Assembly (NCBI GenBank): GCA_027922465.2
Contig: BQMF02000001.1
Span: 248,001-312,000 of the forward strand
From: Turritopsis dohrnii
Lineage: Eukaryota > Cnidaria > Hydrozoa > Anthoathecata > Oceaniidae
Direction of reading: 5' to 3'
DNA: 64,000 nt
The notes below the pieces were generated by a model that had not been told where the DNA came from, did no database searches, and was given only the letters and a program-made list of their open reading frames with translations. The translations under genes and the position numbers were made by a program. Numbering within the stretch: position 1 is the stretch's first letter; each line of letters begins with the position of its first letter. Positions 1 to 11,501 of this stretch are shown here, piece after piece.

Positions 1-1682
1 CCATCTGCGTGATATGAGATCTTTTTTAGTTACAAAGATATTTATTGAAATCAGTTAAAGATTATCTGTTGAGCTAATTACTTCGACAGATTGCTGCAAT
101 TAACTTCGCTAATTGGATTAAAACCGATCCGTTTGTTGGCCTTTTATAAAAGGAAATTGCTTGTATACTCAGTTCCTGGGTATTATCGGATTGCTATCGG
201 AATGCTCAGACATGTTGACAAAAGTTTCCTAGCTTCTTCTTTCAGCTTTTCTTTTTAAAGACTTTTGGGGACAAAAAAATTCAGGGATCGTTCAAAATTG
301 TTATTTCTTCAAAAAAAGTCAAATCAATCAGAAGACTAACTAAAGTTGAACCATGCAAATCTTAAATATGCAGAGTCAGCAAAATACAAAATGTCAAAAT
401 TGAAAAAAAGAAAAGAAAAGAAAAAAAGTCAAACAAACTCCAATAAATGAAAAATGAAAAATGAAAATGAAAAATTGGTGGAAGTTTAAAAATAGTGCAG
501 TAGTCATAGAGAATAGAATGCGATTGGTCGAGTCAAGGTATTTTGTTATCTCCTTTTCGTGTTGATATTGTTCATACGTAATTAGTTTCAGAATGATATT
601 GTGACGTTTAATGCTCTGTAATTTCATAACCTTTCTCAAGTTGATAAAGAAAAGAAACGATTGTAACTAAAGCATCCATTTCCATGAAAACATTTTTAAC
701 AACATGTTGTACTGAGAAGGATTTTATGTTTTGACATAGATCAAAGTGTGAAGTTTTTGTGTGAAGCGATATGCTGCGTTGTATGCTTTGTAAGTATGTC
801 TTTTAGCAATTGTTAGGTGTTGTGGAATTTTGCTGTTTTCGGAACTTAAAAATATGAAAAGACTGGCTTTGTACTCGGTTAACATTAGAGAGTTTGAACA
901 AATGAGACGAGAGCGTGGACGACGATGTGAGGAAAAAGAACAAAATGGCCAGATTACTTAAAATAAAAGTTGGAAGAACTTATTTTTGTGAGAGAAACTT
1001 TTCAATTGATAAACTTAACAACTGGAATGTTTTCAAGTTCCTATAAAATCTACAAAAGAGATGAAGACTTATCTCTATAATCGTGTCTCCGTTGTCAACA
1101 CCACTTTAAAACAAAACTTTTCACGTTGAGCATAGAACGTCCAAGTATGTTAATGATGAAATTGTCTTACAAAATTTTCTCAATGATGTCATAAGTAGTA
1201 GACTTCTTTTCTTCAAAACAAATCCCACATTGGAAACGCCGCCATCTTTGTTAACGTTGTGCTCCTCTTAGTTTCCAAAACAATCGTTATAGCGGTTGTG
1301 TAGAAAAAGGTTTTGGTCATAGGCGGATGGATTTCGGCAGAGCGAAGGAGTCGGTATCTGAATTGCTGAGATTGGAGAGTATTTTGGGTTTTGTATACAC
1401 AAATATTATCTTCTTTTGGATGGACACAGTGCTCAATAGTTGTTTAGAACACAAAGAGAGCTTGATATCATATTTTGTATATATAATTTAAGACTTCAAT
1501 TTGGCTAGGAACGAAGTTCAATTTCAACTCTCAATTGGCTATTCTCATAGTTGAGTTATCTCTCGAATAAATATTTCAACCACCACAATGCAATTGTATT
1601 AAAGAGAATTATGGGAACGAAACTTTAAAATGTATTTTATTCCGTATTTTGTGTTGAAATTCATCTTTTCTCTTCTTTTTAG
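1..1682. other. upstream region, no gene resolved
   Basis: AT-rich sequence. Earlier exons of the EGF-domain membrane protein should lie here or before the window, because the first exon recognised (from 1683) opens in mid-codon behind an acceptor. The only open stretch noted is an ATG reading frame at 1327-1491 (54 codons, hydrophobic middle). It has no recognisable domain and no convincing splice link to 1683. Confidence 0.4.
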
Positions 1683-3975
1683 ATTCTTTTGCATGTTGTT
1701 ACGTCATGTCTCCTGTTCTCTCTTGTTTGGTGTGTCAAAACGGAGGCACTTGTTCTGATGACAAATGCACATGCCCGGACAGTTTCTATGGTGTGGTGTG
1801 CCAACAATGTGAGGATCCTTTTAGTGAACTTTCATAAGGTTTCTTATATTCGGATAACACAAAGTCAAGTCTGTATTATAAGGTAGCAGAAGATGTACAC
1901 AATCGTTGGTAATTCGCCAGTAACATTGGGCCATCAACCGAATAGTTGATTTAAATCGCAGGGATCATTTTTTTCTTAAAGTATCATGTTGTCTTTGGGT
2001 TCTCATCATCAAACTAAATAGTCTGTAAAATGTCTAACGTTTTGTGTAGTTTGGATAACTTTATTCGATATATACATCAAAAAGGAAGGAAGCAATGAGG
2101 TGAAGGTTAAAAGAGAGAAGTGTTGCAGGAAAAAATAGCCTCATTTTCAGAAGAAATTTTATAATTTTTAGATAGCAGCTCCTATATCGTTTTTGTAAAT
2201 GAAAGCGCAGATGTGAACAAACTACAAATAGAATTGGAGTCAGAATTCGATGATGGAGGACTTTCATACCAACTCCAAAACGAGGTTTCTACAAGAACCT
2301 TAAGGTATTTATTTAAAGTAGATAACCTTGTGATCAGGCAAATTTTAGACAAGATAGCTGACACGAAGAAAGCAGTTCTTTCCATAGAAGACTTTGATGA
2401 ATGCCGGCAAGGAGCGACGCTCTGCAATAACGGCAAAAAGTGCGTAAACACGTACGGTTCGTTTAAATGCGAATGTGGGAACGGCTACACGGAAGAAGAC
2501 GGCAAATGCAATTCAAGTAAGGATTTTTCATTTTCACTAACATGTCAATGACTCGAAATCCAAAATACATTTGAAATTCAAATTTGAATGCAGTGCTGTC
2601 ACAGTGGTTAGCAAGTTTAAGTCATCTTTAGAATGGGTGACCAAGGAAACACAAATTTGGTTGGGTTTAGTTGGTGCAGTGGTTGTACTTCTAATTATCA
2701 TGCTCATTGTGATCTACAATAAAAGATACCGAAGAAGGTTAGTTCATATGTTCGTTTCACTACTGCTGAATGGGGATCCAATGGGAGATCAGCTAAAAGA
2801 TGACACAAACAGATGCTACAGAGCATACAGTTCATGGGACAGGATTCAAACATAAGACTTTACGATGTAAACCTTGTGAAATGTGTCTGGGTTAGTGAGG
2901 GTAAGGTTCGGGCTTAGCCTCGAATACCTTTATAAGTGTTTTCAACGTCTTAATGTAATGTTCGAATCCTGTCACATACACTGAAAGTCGCATGGAAATT
3001 TGTAGTATCGTTTAAGAGAACTGCAGCCTTTCGTTTGACTACATTCAATTTTGCATTTGATTTTCGAATTGATACGACTTTTATTAGAAGCTTTCAACAT
3101 GTCGAAAGCTGCTTGGAAATCTGTAAAAGTTTTAAATTTAAAGCATTAAAACACCTGCTTAAAAGAATCTTTACGTGTAAACCCCCCTTTAAATGCTTTA
3201 GTTTCTCATAAGTTTCCTCTTATGCATCACGGTAGTACATGGTAGTAAGACCTTTTAGGAAATTTAATAAATACTAAGTAAAGATAATTCTTTCAGAAAG
3301 CGGATGAAGAAGAAAGCTAATCTTGAGCGTAAGACGATCAAACGCAACAACACGGTCTCGACCGGTCGATCCAGCAGGCCCGGTACAACTTACACGCCCT
3401 CCAACTCGCAATCGATCCAAACGAGCCGTAGTAACAACAAGAGTTATAGTAACTACGCCAACATTTATAGCAAAAACAGAGGAAGGACGAAAAGAAACGA
3501 TTTCCGATCGACATGGTATAACGTAGGCCCGTATGGCAACAACGAAGAATACGACAGTGAAAAAATGGCCTTCTACATGAGAAGGGGTTTCTCTATAAAT
3601 GAAAGCAAGAAACTAGTACTGTTGACATCCAAATATGGTACCAGAGACGTGGATGACTTGAGACCGATGAAACTCCGAAACTCTTACGACGATCCAGTCC
3701 TTAAAAGAACGGATCACATGAAAAGGGCAGCTTCCTATCCGCTGGACTTGCATTTTTTAGATACTTCTATATCCCCTTATCCGCTCCCAAACGGATATTA
3801 TCGAGATAGTTCACTAGGATACGATAACATTTCAAGTCCAAGTGTGTACGTACAGGGACGACACTATTCCGAACCTGATCCGTATCTAGGACATGATCCA
3901 ATATGGCATACGTCGTTACACACAAACGTACGTGGTGGCCTGGACACATTTGCAATGAAAACCAACCAGGTGTAA
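1683..3975 (+). CDS. single-pass EGF-domain membrane protein with tyrosine-rich tail (5' incomplete)
   Basis: Four exons with compatible phases: 1683-1808, 2172-2516, 2605-2737 and 3297-3975, giving about 426 residues to the stop at 3973-3975. Exon 1 encodes a six-cysteine EGF-like domain (CQNGGTC...CTC). Exon 2 encodes about 75 residues that could be a SEA-like module, then a calcium-binding-type EGF domain starting DFDEC with the NTYGSFKCEC signature. Exon 3 has one membrane helix (WLGLVGAVVVLLIIMLIVIY) followed by YNKRYRRR, a stop-transfer stretch, so the C-terminus is cytoplasmic. The last exon gives a tail of about 225 residues with 18 tyrosines, including YANI and YDNI. Signal peptide and earlier exons are not seen. 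The family name is unknown; it is a receptor or adhesion-type protein by architecture only. Exon 3's acceptor is the least certain boundary. Confidence 0.72.
2838..2973 (+). repeat. MITE-like interspersed repeat, copy 1
   Basis: About 136 bp in an intron of the EGF membrane-protein gene, bounded by inverted ends GACAGGATTC and GAATCCTGTC. It carries the core GTGTCTGGGTTAGTGAGGGT. A near full-length inverse copy lies at 58665-58815, and partial copies lie at 4151-4206 and 44173-44232. Confidence 0.7.
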
Positions 3976-5811
3976 TACATACACAAGATCACGTGGAAGC
4001 CATTGTTATTGAATCACAAGCTTAAGAAATATGACGTCATCACATCGTGTGGTACTTCAAACTAAACTTGGCAAGCGTAGTCTTAATCATTTTTTGAAAT
4101 TCTGTTGAAATTTGAGTGTCACGTAGTTTGTCTGTTCACTTGTTGTCATCAGGTTCGTACGGTGCAAACCTCGGAAAATGTGTCTGGGTTAGTGAGGGTC
4201 GGGTCTTATTCAATCATATATTTCTATTAGTTTTTTTGAAATAATGGCAACGATTTGTCAGACGAACATACCCTTGTAAAGAATTATATTGAAGGAGTTT
4301 TTTGTTTGAAATGACAACAAAAGAAACACACAAATACTTGTAAATACAAATACCGCTAAACAAACTTTCGTTTTAACAGTCATCTTGTGTTGTGCTACGT
4401 GTGAATATTTTTCCTAAAAGATCTGTTCAGTTTCGATGAAAGTCTTAGAAGACCCTGCATGGAGAAAGAAGTGAGCGCATTCTAGCTTTCATACAAGTTT
4501 TTGAAGGACAGGACACTGCGTCTACAACATAACAGCACAAATCTCATTTCACAACATACCATCTGTTTATTCAGATAATTTTTATGTGGAGCGAATTAAC
4601 TGAGAAAACATAAAAAACAACCTCTGTTATGAGGTTGATATATCTCAACCGTTTAATGATTTATTACGCTTTTAATACGCGATTTGGAAGAAAATAAAGA
4701 AAAAACAAATGTCTAGTAGTGTCGAATATTAAATAGAGATATGTCCTACTTCAAAAGATATGTCAAAAACAAACATCAAATCTTGAAAAACTCATTCAAG
4801 TAATCTCATGATATCTTGATTAGATGCACAGTTTTTGAGAACCGTATAATTCGTGTTTGGCTTTTATGAAGATTGTACGTGAGAAAATTTATGATGTAAT
4901 GATGAACTTGGCGCAAATAAATTTAGGTAGGGATTTACAATTTTTTTTGTTATCTTGTAAAAAGAGCGGGAAAATTTGTAGAGTTGTAAATTTTTTATGC
5001 AAAGCGTTATTTTTGTTTATGAGATTTTTTTTTTGTTGAGAAAAATAGTTCGAGATGTGGTCACCAAATTGGTGATGGTTATAATGATTATTTCTTGTGT
5101 TTAATCCAATCATTTTAACATAATTTTTTAGAGAACAACCAATAAAATTGACTTGAAGCTGGTTGCTTTTACTTTTTGAGTCTTTTCAGCCTGAATTGTT
5201 CTTATTTTGTTCTTAGAGTTAAAACACAATTTTAAGTCCCCTCTAAGTTTGTTTTTAATCATGCAAGAGGATATTTTACCTCAGACTGAAAAATCTTGGT
5301 CAGTGCAGCAAGGAAGCTGGTCATTCGTGTGTTTGTCGGTCATTCTGCAATGCTAAATTTTTACCCACCCGTAGTAACGTCCTCTACACATGTTTTCATT
5401 ATTACTTCAAACAGACTGCAATTTGCACCACTTAGACTACGATTCTATCGAAAATATCTTGAGCAACAAGCCAGCCTTCACACTCTTCACTTCAGCGTAG
5501 TTGAGTAACTTCAAGAGGGTGTTCAGGTCAGGTTTGAACCCAGGATTCCTTGTATTTTCAATATGCAGATATATGGACGAGGTATTTGCATCAGGTGGGT
5601 AGATGAACATATAATTCTTGTACCTAGTAGACGATGAGAATCAAAAATACTGTTCTTGCCTATGACTTGTGATAATGCAACGCATACCCACAACATCGCG
5701 CGTGCAATGATGCAAATTGATAATGTCATGATGCTAAGTAACCCATAATATTGCGTGTAATGACGCATATTCTCATAATTCCAGCATGATCCATTTTTAT
5801 TGTTGTTACAG
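3976..5811. other. intergenic; partial repeat copy only
   Basis: It holds a partial copy of the interspersed repeat at 4151-4206. The first exon of the following small gene should lie here, since that gene enters at 5812 with one nucleotide of a codon already used, but no convincing ATG exon was found. The open frames here are short and without domain signal. Confidence 0.4.
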
Positions 5812-6885
5812 GTGATGAGATGGTCTGGGTAAACACAAATTGTTCTTGCAGTAATCTACTCTTATATCTGCGAATGGAAAAAAGACTGACAAAAACAGGT
5901 AAGCCATTTTGTTTCAGATAATGAACAAAACCAAGACCCGAAAGTCACAATTCAAACATCTGATGTTCGACATCCTGTCAGTCAAAACAGTCCAGACCAT
6001 CTGTAGCGCCTCCCAACCACCCCACTTCCAACGGCCCAGGGACTATAAGTACATCTGTTCCATTGTTTCTATATAGCAAGGTTAGAGAAAGCAACAATGA
6101 CAATATTTGTTTGTTTTAGAAACGCTTGATTTAACTGATCACCTTGGTTACAGAGTAAATATAACGAAATACTTGAACAAAAGAGCTTCAGTCCATCTGA
6201 CAAGCAGGGAAACATACGTTTTGATACATAGTTAGTATCTTGATTGTTTCATAGATATAACAACAGTAACAGAAGTCTGTTGGTGGGAACACCAAGTTTT
6301 TTTTTTGAAAAGCTCAAGGATACAATGGATAACACGCTTTATGCATGATGGTAGTCGCATAAACTATTATGGAGATAATTGAATAAAGGGAACTGACAAT
6401 TGGCCTTTGTCGGAGTATCATTATCTCCTTAATACATGAATACAGTTATCACAAGAAAACGCTGCTATGACTTGTTTTGAGATTGCTTGAAGAACTGTTC
6501 AAATAGCTATAACTGTGAGGATATCCGTGAAAAAATCTTATTCCATGGAGAGGCATTTTTAAGAAAATAATTTGTCAAATACATTCACGTTTGTCCCGAA
6601 ATTGTTGACGTCATGTCTGTGATATCTCACTTGCTATGTTTTGCATTGTACATATCTTACGTTTGTATGCTATTGAGGAAGTAGATATTAATATAGAAAC
6701 ACGCTTTATTACAATGTCATTTTTTTGTCGTAGACGATGAACTTGCAACAAAATGGCTACCCTTTAACGAGGCACTGAAAGAGGACGAGAATTTCATGAA
6801 CAACCTGAACCCAAAATCAACGCATCCAAACCATAGTATAAAAAGACAGAGAAAGAAGGCCATTTATCAGTCGCCCGTCACATGA
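5812..6885 (+). CDS. C22orf15/CXorf65-like small protein (first exon not found)
   Basis: Three exons, too short to stand out as long reading frames, with clean AG/GT borders and matching phases: 5812-5898, 6120-6230 and 6734-6885 (TGA). Together they encode 115 residues. The start reads DEMVWVNTNCSCSNLLLYLR, followed by TLDLTDHLG and RETYVLIH, then a basic C-terminus. From memory of the family, vertebrate C22orf15 and CXorf65 share a short ubiquitin-like fold of this shape: a Gly, then an N-x-x-C motif, LLxxLR, a D-L-x-D-x-x-G stretch and a final R-x-TYVL strand. The function of that family is unknown. The missing first exon should supply only about seven residues. The exon structure is well supported; the family match is a visual judgement. 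Confidence 0.55.
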
Positions 6886-7350
6886 CAAGAGATAATACGT
6901 ACGAGGCAATGACCTCTAGCATTCTTTATGGTTAGTTGTAATAGGCGAAAATCGTTGGTCAAGAATGCCAATTCACTTCAACTTCATTGGTCAAGATGTT
7001 TTTACTCTAACCTCATTGGTTAGGACCACAGCAAACTTCCAACTTAAAAGCCGTTGACAGTGCGCTTGGTTTTTAACGAAAACACTTCAAATATGAAAGA
7101 TGATTACCAGAAAAAAGATCTGTTTAGTTACATTAAACAAAATCGGAGATTGGTAGTTTAACTATCTTTTTTCAATCGCCATCCGTGTATTGCATAAGCA
7201 ACAAGACACTCTGGATTCAAGGTCGTAGCAAGACACTCTGGATTCAAGGTCGTTGAAATGTACCATCAAATTTAATGTTGTAGAAAGCAGGACTACACAC
7301 TTCAGTTTTCTTCAACTATCATTTCTTAACAAAATTTTGTCAGCAAAATA
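6886..7350. other. intergenic between convergent genes, with a 27-bp tandem duplication
   Basis: Separates the plus-strand small gene from minus-strand TAF8. It contains a perfect or near-perfect two-copy tandem repeat of a 27-base unit (beginning CAAGACACTCTGG) at 7202-7255. Nothing else is seen. Confidence 0.6.
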
Positions 7351-8163
7351 TTATTTCTTGCCTCTCACTTTCCGTGGTTCCCTCATATAAGGATTATTCT
7401 GAGTAGGTGAAGTTACAGAGCTTTGGCTGGAATTCTGTGAACTATCAACTGTCTCTAAGCTACTACTTTCCAATCTCTCCTCCATGGTCTGTCCTTCGGT
7501 TTCCGTATTATTGTTACTCTTACAGTTATTATTCGTCTTTGGCATTAAGGCCTTTAAGTATGGGTATGGGTCAGTGGAGAAAGTTGCCCATGGATAGAGG
7601 TCTGTGTTGATGTTGGTAAATATGCGAGTGTCCGTCGGAGTGCTGCGCGAGAAGAAACGAAGCAAAGAGTCCTCTGTAGCGATTCGTTGTTCAGCAACTC
7701 GTTCACGAACGATGTTGTATTGATTTACTGGTTCACGTAACGACGGTGTTCGTACAAACGAATGCACTTCCGGATATTCAGGGAAATTACCCGGGATGTA
7801 TGACGGTTGGCCGACTTTGGGCATTCCAGTTTTCAAGGTCTTCGGCTCCACAGGTGGTTTAGGGGGGTTTAATGCCTTCAAGGGGTGACTTTTGTTTTTA
7901 TTACAAAACATATGCACGGCATAAACACTGGAACCGACTTCAGCTAACGCCATCTTGATATCGGACAGATCGGGAGTTGTTCTGTGCGCATGCTCGCAAT
8001 ACGTTCGACTTGAGCGAGTTAACTCGGCGAGGTAAGCCTGTAAAATCTCGGTGAGGGTTTCGAGTGAATGCTGGGAGATGCTTTGGAAGCCTTTCTCTTT
8101 ACAGATCGTAGCGATGGACAAACTCAATAAGTACCGATGTGGGTGCTTCGGTGATGACGTCAT
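7351..8163 (-). CDS. TAF8: TFIID subunit TAF8
   Basis: Intronless reading frame of 270 residues with ATG at 8163. TAF8 is a nuclear TFIID subunit that pairs with TAF10 through a histone fold and links lobes of the general transcription factor. The N-terminal 10-85 or so is the histone-fold region (LSLSIATICKEKGFQSI..., then TCEHAHRTTPDLSDIKMAL-type helices). Residues around 118-170 match the conserved TAF8 C-terminal region: PSYIPGNFPEYPEVHSF, then RTPSLREPVNQYN and ATEDSLLRFFSR. The tail is Asn/Ser-rich and ends in a basic stretch (RKVRGKK), plausibly a nuclear localisation signal. The length is somewhat shorter than vertebrate TAF8, mostly in the tail. It lies in the same orientation as the next two genes but with separate spacing, so it is not an operon. 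Confidence 0.93.
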   Translation of the reverse strand: MTSSPKHPHRYLLSLSIATICKEKGFQSISQHSLETLTEILQAYLAELTRSSRTYCEHAHRTTPDLSDIKMALAEVGSSVYAVHMFCNKNKSHPLKALNPPKPPVEPKTLKTGMPKVGQPSYIPGNFPEYPEVHSFVRTPSLREPVNQYNIVRERVAEQRIATEDSLLRFFSRSTPTDTRIFTNINTDLYPWATFSTDPYPYLKALMPKTNNNCKSNNNTETEGQTMEERLESSSLETVDSSQNSSQSSVTSPTQNNPYMREPRKVRGKK

Positions 8164-8365
8164 CGCTGAAACAGCTAAAAAGGAGGTGATGGCAAATTAC
8201 GTCACTTTCATGAAATGAAGTCGCAGTTTTGAACAGGATGGAAAAAAGTGATAAATTCATACCCACCAGATTTCATGTATTGTTGGGGAAGCAAGTTCTC
8301 CTTCACAGTGTATTATTATTATTGTTGGAAACTCTACAACAACAAGTATAACTACTAAATTAAAC

Positions 8366-8443
8366 ATCTACGGAAGAACACAAAACCAATCATTATGCAC
8401 TACATCTTCGAATTAAAAATTTCGACCAATCAGCAAACGTATT

Positions 8444-8493
<50 letters not shown>

Positions 8494-8497
8494 ACGG
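8366..8497 (+). repeat. possible short poly(A)-tailed retrosequence
   Basis: A run of 46 A (8445-8490) follows about 70 bp of ordinary sequence. The whole is flanked by the octamer ATCTACGG at 8366-8373 and 8490-8497. A target duplication plus 3' A-tail is what LINE-type reverse transcription leaves. The source of the inserted 70 bp is not recognised. The match of the two octamers could be chance. Confidence 0.4.
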
Positions 8498-9260
8498 TGA
8501 AGTATAAACATAAAGACTGAATGATATACCGAAACATTAAACAAATCAGACATTGAAGATCAAATAAGATAAAACTTGCTGATTTAATTTGTGAAGTACA
8601 TCAACCCTCAAAATTCTCTCACCATTTGAACTACAATTCTGCAACAAAGCAAGATTTACTATTAAGTATCAACAGAGCTTAAAGGCGAGAAGTACGACGA
8701 CCAAAGGAAATCAAAACAAAATGCCACAGTGTCTTTGAACAACTCGAATGTTTCCCATTCATGTAATAAAAAACAAAAACAAAACCAAGAAGATGTATCA
8801 ACAGAGAAACAAGGGACAAAAGTACTTGTTACTATTTCTCAATTTTAGATTTTCTAAGTCTCTATGTATATATATATATTGTGCAGCCATGGTCATTTAG
8901 GGTCATTTGAATTAGTTTAGATTACCAAGACTTGCATACAGCAGAGGTCATTCTCCAAATCGCTAAAAATTTCCTACTCTGTTAAGCCGATAAAAACAAG
9001 CCATTGTTATAAATTAGAATTTCTACATATTGATTAAAAATGAAAATACGTTTATGGAACGTCATCATAAAAATCCTTTACAGCCATTTTAATTACTAAT
9101 GAACAAGTATCTTGAAAAGAATGTCGATCAGTCAGTAAAATCAACACATACACAAATGATACAGAAAGTGATCCTTTCAGTCTTTTTGCCATCAAAATCA
9201 ATCAACATCTACATACCATTGGGACCATTAAACTGTTTTAGTTTAATGACTTTTGCCACT
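8498..9260. other. intergenic / 3' UTR of the acyltransferase gene
   Basis: AT-rich sequence between TAF8 and the 3' end of the minus-strand acyltransferase gene, with a short (TA)n run near 8869. No coding or structured RNA signal was noted. Confidence 0.4.
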
Positions 9261-11075
9261 TCAAACATCCTTTTTCTTCATTTCGTGGACTGCCAGTTGC
9301 AGAGCATCAGTACCCCCTCTGGCAGTTTGGACCAAATACATTATAACAGCTAAGATGAAATACCATCGAGCCAGTGAGTAATATAACAATGCATATGCAA
9401 CGACCAACAAGAATCCGGTCCAGAAAAAGAACACTGCATACATAATCGACTGCGCTTTCTTTTCAATGTCCTCATTATTAATTGCAGTTCCCTCGGTGAA
9501 CCGTCCATCTTGATAGAATTGTTTCAAACGGTCTTCCTTTTCTGCCCACCGGGCAATACACCACTCATCTAGCTCAGCGGAATCCGTAGGTATATCCCAC
9601 ATTTTGTAGTTGTTAACTTGTATGTGAATTTCCTTAGGAAAGTTTCCTTGCAACAAATCCTTTTCTCCATAACATAAATTTACTGGGTATCCAATGGTAA
9701 CATCGTGAATCCGATCCAACACTCTGCCTCTTAATTTTTGAACTAAATAATTGAAACCTTTGACTCTCGGGTGCAAACAATACTCATATTTGGTCAAGCC
9801 CATTTTCTCTGCATATTTGTGACTTCGTTCTAAGCTTTCCTTGCACAAATCAGTTCCCTCGGGAAAAAGAAATAATTGCAATGGATACTTCAGATCAATG
9901 AAATAATCGAGGATTCGATTCAAATAGCTTTCGTCTTGTTCCCACCTTCGCTGTAGAAATAAATACATCAAATTCTGCATACACCAACCTGTAAAATATA
10001 AATAACCGCGTTGATTGGTAATTTCAGTTTGTAAACATCAAATATGGATTTAAAATGATTTACATTTAGTACAATTTACTTATTATGCATACTTTTTCAT
10101 GATGTTCTTATTTGTGTTCTTCCATAAAAAGTATGAAACATTCATTTGCTTATTTTCTTAATCTTGCATCAAAGGGAAAAAAAATTTTGTATCTTTCTTT
10201 CTCAAATGTAAATCACCAAAAAAATATTTCTTAAAGTAATTGAATGACGCACCACTAATGTTGCAAAATCAAGGATTCAAAATAGGTTCTAAGATACCCA
10301 ACAAAGGATTCCACTAATTCTAATTCATCATATTTTTGAGGAAGACGTAAGGTTTTCATTAGCCTACCTGGACCTGGCAGCAGTTTAAGCTCTTGCTTCA
10401 TAATGATTTTTTCATTTGCCAGCCGTCCATATCTCAATAATGCCATCCAATAAAACATCCAATCTAGTCGGCATCGATGGTTCATTATGATAAGGGGACA
10501 TTCGGTATCTTTCACTTGGTCCCCAGTTATCACTATTTTGGTTCCAAAAAACAGTTCTACAAGACAAAATCTGCATGCTGAAAATAACAATCTATATTTA
10601 GAGCAACAAGGGTTGTTAAGAAAGCAAAATAAATCTATTAGTAATTGAACATGATATTTTCCTATTGTTTTTCCATCATTAGTATTATTGCCGACAATAA
10701 CACTAAAGAAATTCAAGAACCAAGACTACATTTCCACAAGATATCATGATTGAAAAAGAAAAAAAACTATGAGAAGTAACTCACCAAAGAGTGCCTGCAA
10801 ACCATAACATAAAAAACAATAAAAAAAATTATAACAACATTATGCATAGTTAATTTTCGATCATGACAATAAAATATAAAAACTTCAATAATACTTACAC
10901 CAGGTAAAACCAACCATAATCGAACAGAGAAATCATTGTACCATCGAAACCAACGTTCATTTATGAATAATAACACAAATCCTGGAGACATGATGTAGAT
11001 GCCGCCAAAGAGTGCGGTAAAAAATAAGTAGCTAACAAAGATGAGCCCATACAGATATCCTTTAAGCGATGACAT
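9261..11075 (-). CDS. LCLAT1: LCLAT1-like lysophospholipid/lysocardiolipin acyltransferase
   Basis: Three exons on the minus strand with consistent phases: 10901-11075 (ATG at 11075), 10368-10577 and 9261-9988 (TGA), giving 370 residues. It belongs to the PlsC/AGPAT superfamily, whose members move an acyl chain from acyl-CoA to a lysophospholipid. Exon 1 holds an N-terminal membrane helix (GLIFVSYLFFTALFGGIYIM). Exon 2 holds catalytic motif I as NHRCRLDWMF (the NHxxxxD box) and RLANEKIIMKQELK. Exon 3 holds FPEGTDL, the LCLAT1-type motif III, then the conserved FNYLVQKLR region and two hydrophobic segments near the C-terminus. The R-rich form of motif I fits the LCLAT1/LPGAT1 branch better than AGPAT1/2. 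It is probably an ER or mitochondria-associated membrane protein remodelling cardiolipin or phosphatidylinositol. The exact substrate cannot be read from the sequence. Confidence 0.9.
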
Positions 11076-11501
11076 TTTTATGATCTAGACAGAAAAGCAT
11101 AAAGAGTTTGCGTAGATCACGTTTTTGTACCTTATGTTTTTTTGTATTTTGAAACCTTTTAATCAAAAATTTTATAACTTGTGAAAGAACTGATAAGTAA
11201 CTGTCATTTTTATTCAAGAGTCCAATGTGACATTGGTTTTTTTTTGTCAACACAGAAAAGTTCTTTTGTTGATGTGACAGGAAAATCACTGCTTCAAAAC
11301 ATAATAAACAATGAAATCAAAAGGACTCATTCCAGAATAAAAGTTTCTTTTCTTCCTAGGTTTCATAACATTTGTGTTAAGTACAAGCCTCTTTTATGCA
11401 GTGGAAATTATGATTTCACAAAAAATTAATACTTTAACCATATTGACGAAAATCGTGTTTCCAAAAATTAGGAATTAGGAATATAGACAAGGTAAAAAAA
11501 A
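11076..11501. other. short intergenic spacer
   Basis: About 425 bp between the first exon of the acyltransferase gene and the stop of CWC25, both on the minus strand. It must hold the acyltransferase promoter and the CWC25 3' UTR. No clear element was noted. Confidence 0.5.

Noticed and set aside
7202..7255. CRISPR-like repeat
   Set aside because: Only two adjacent 27-bp copies with no spacer; a simple tandem duplication in an animal genome.
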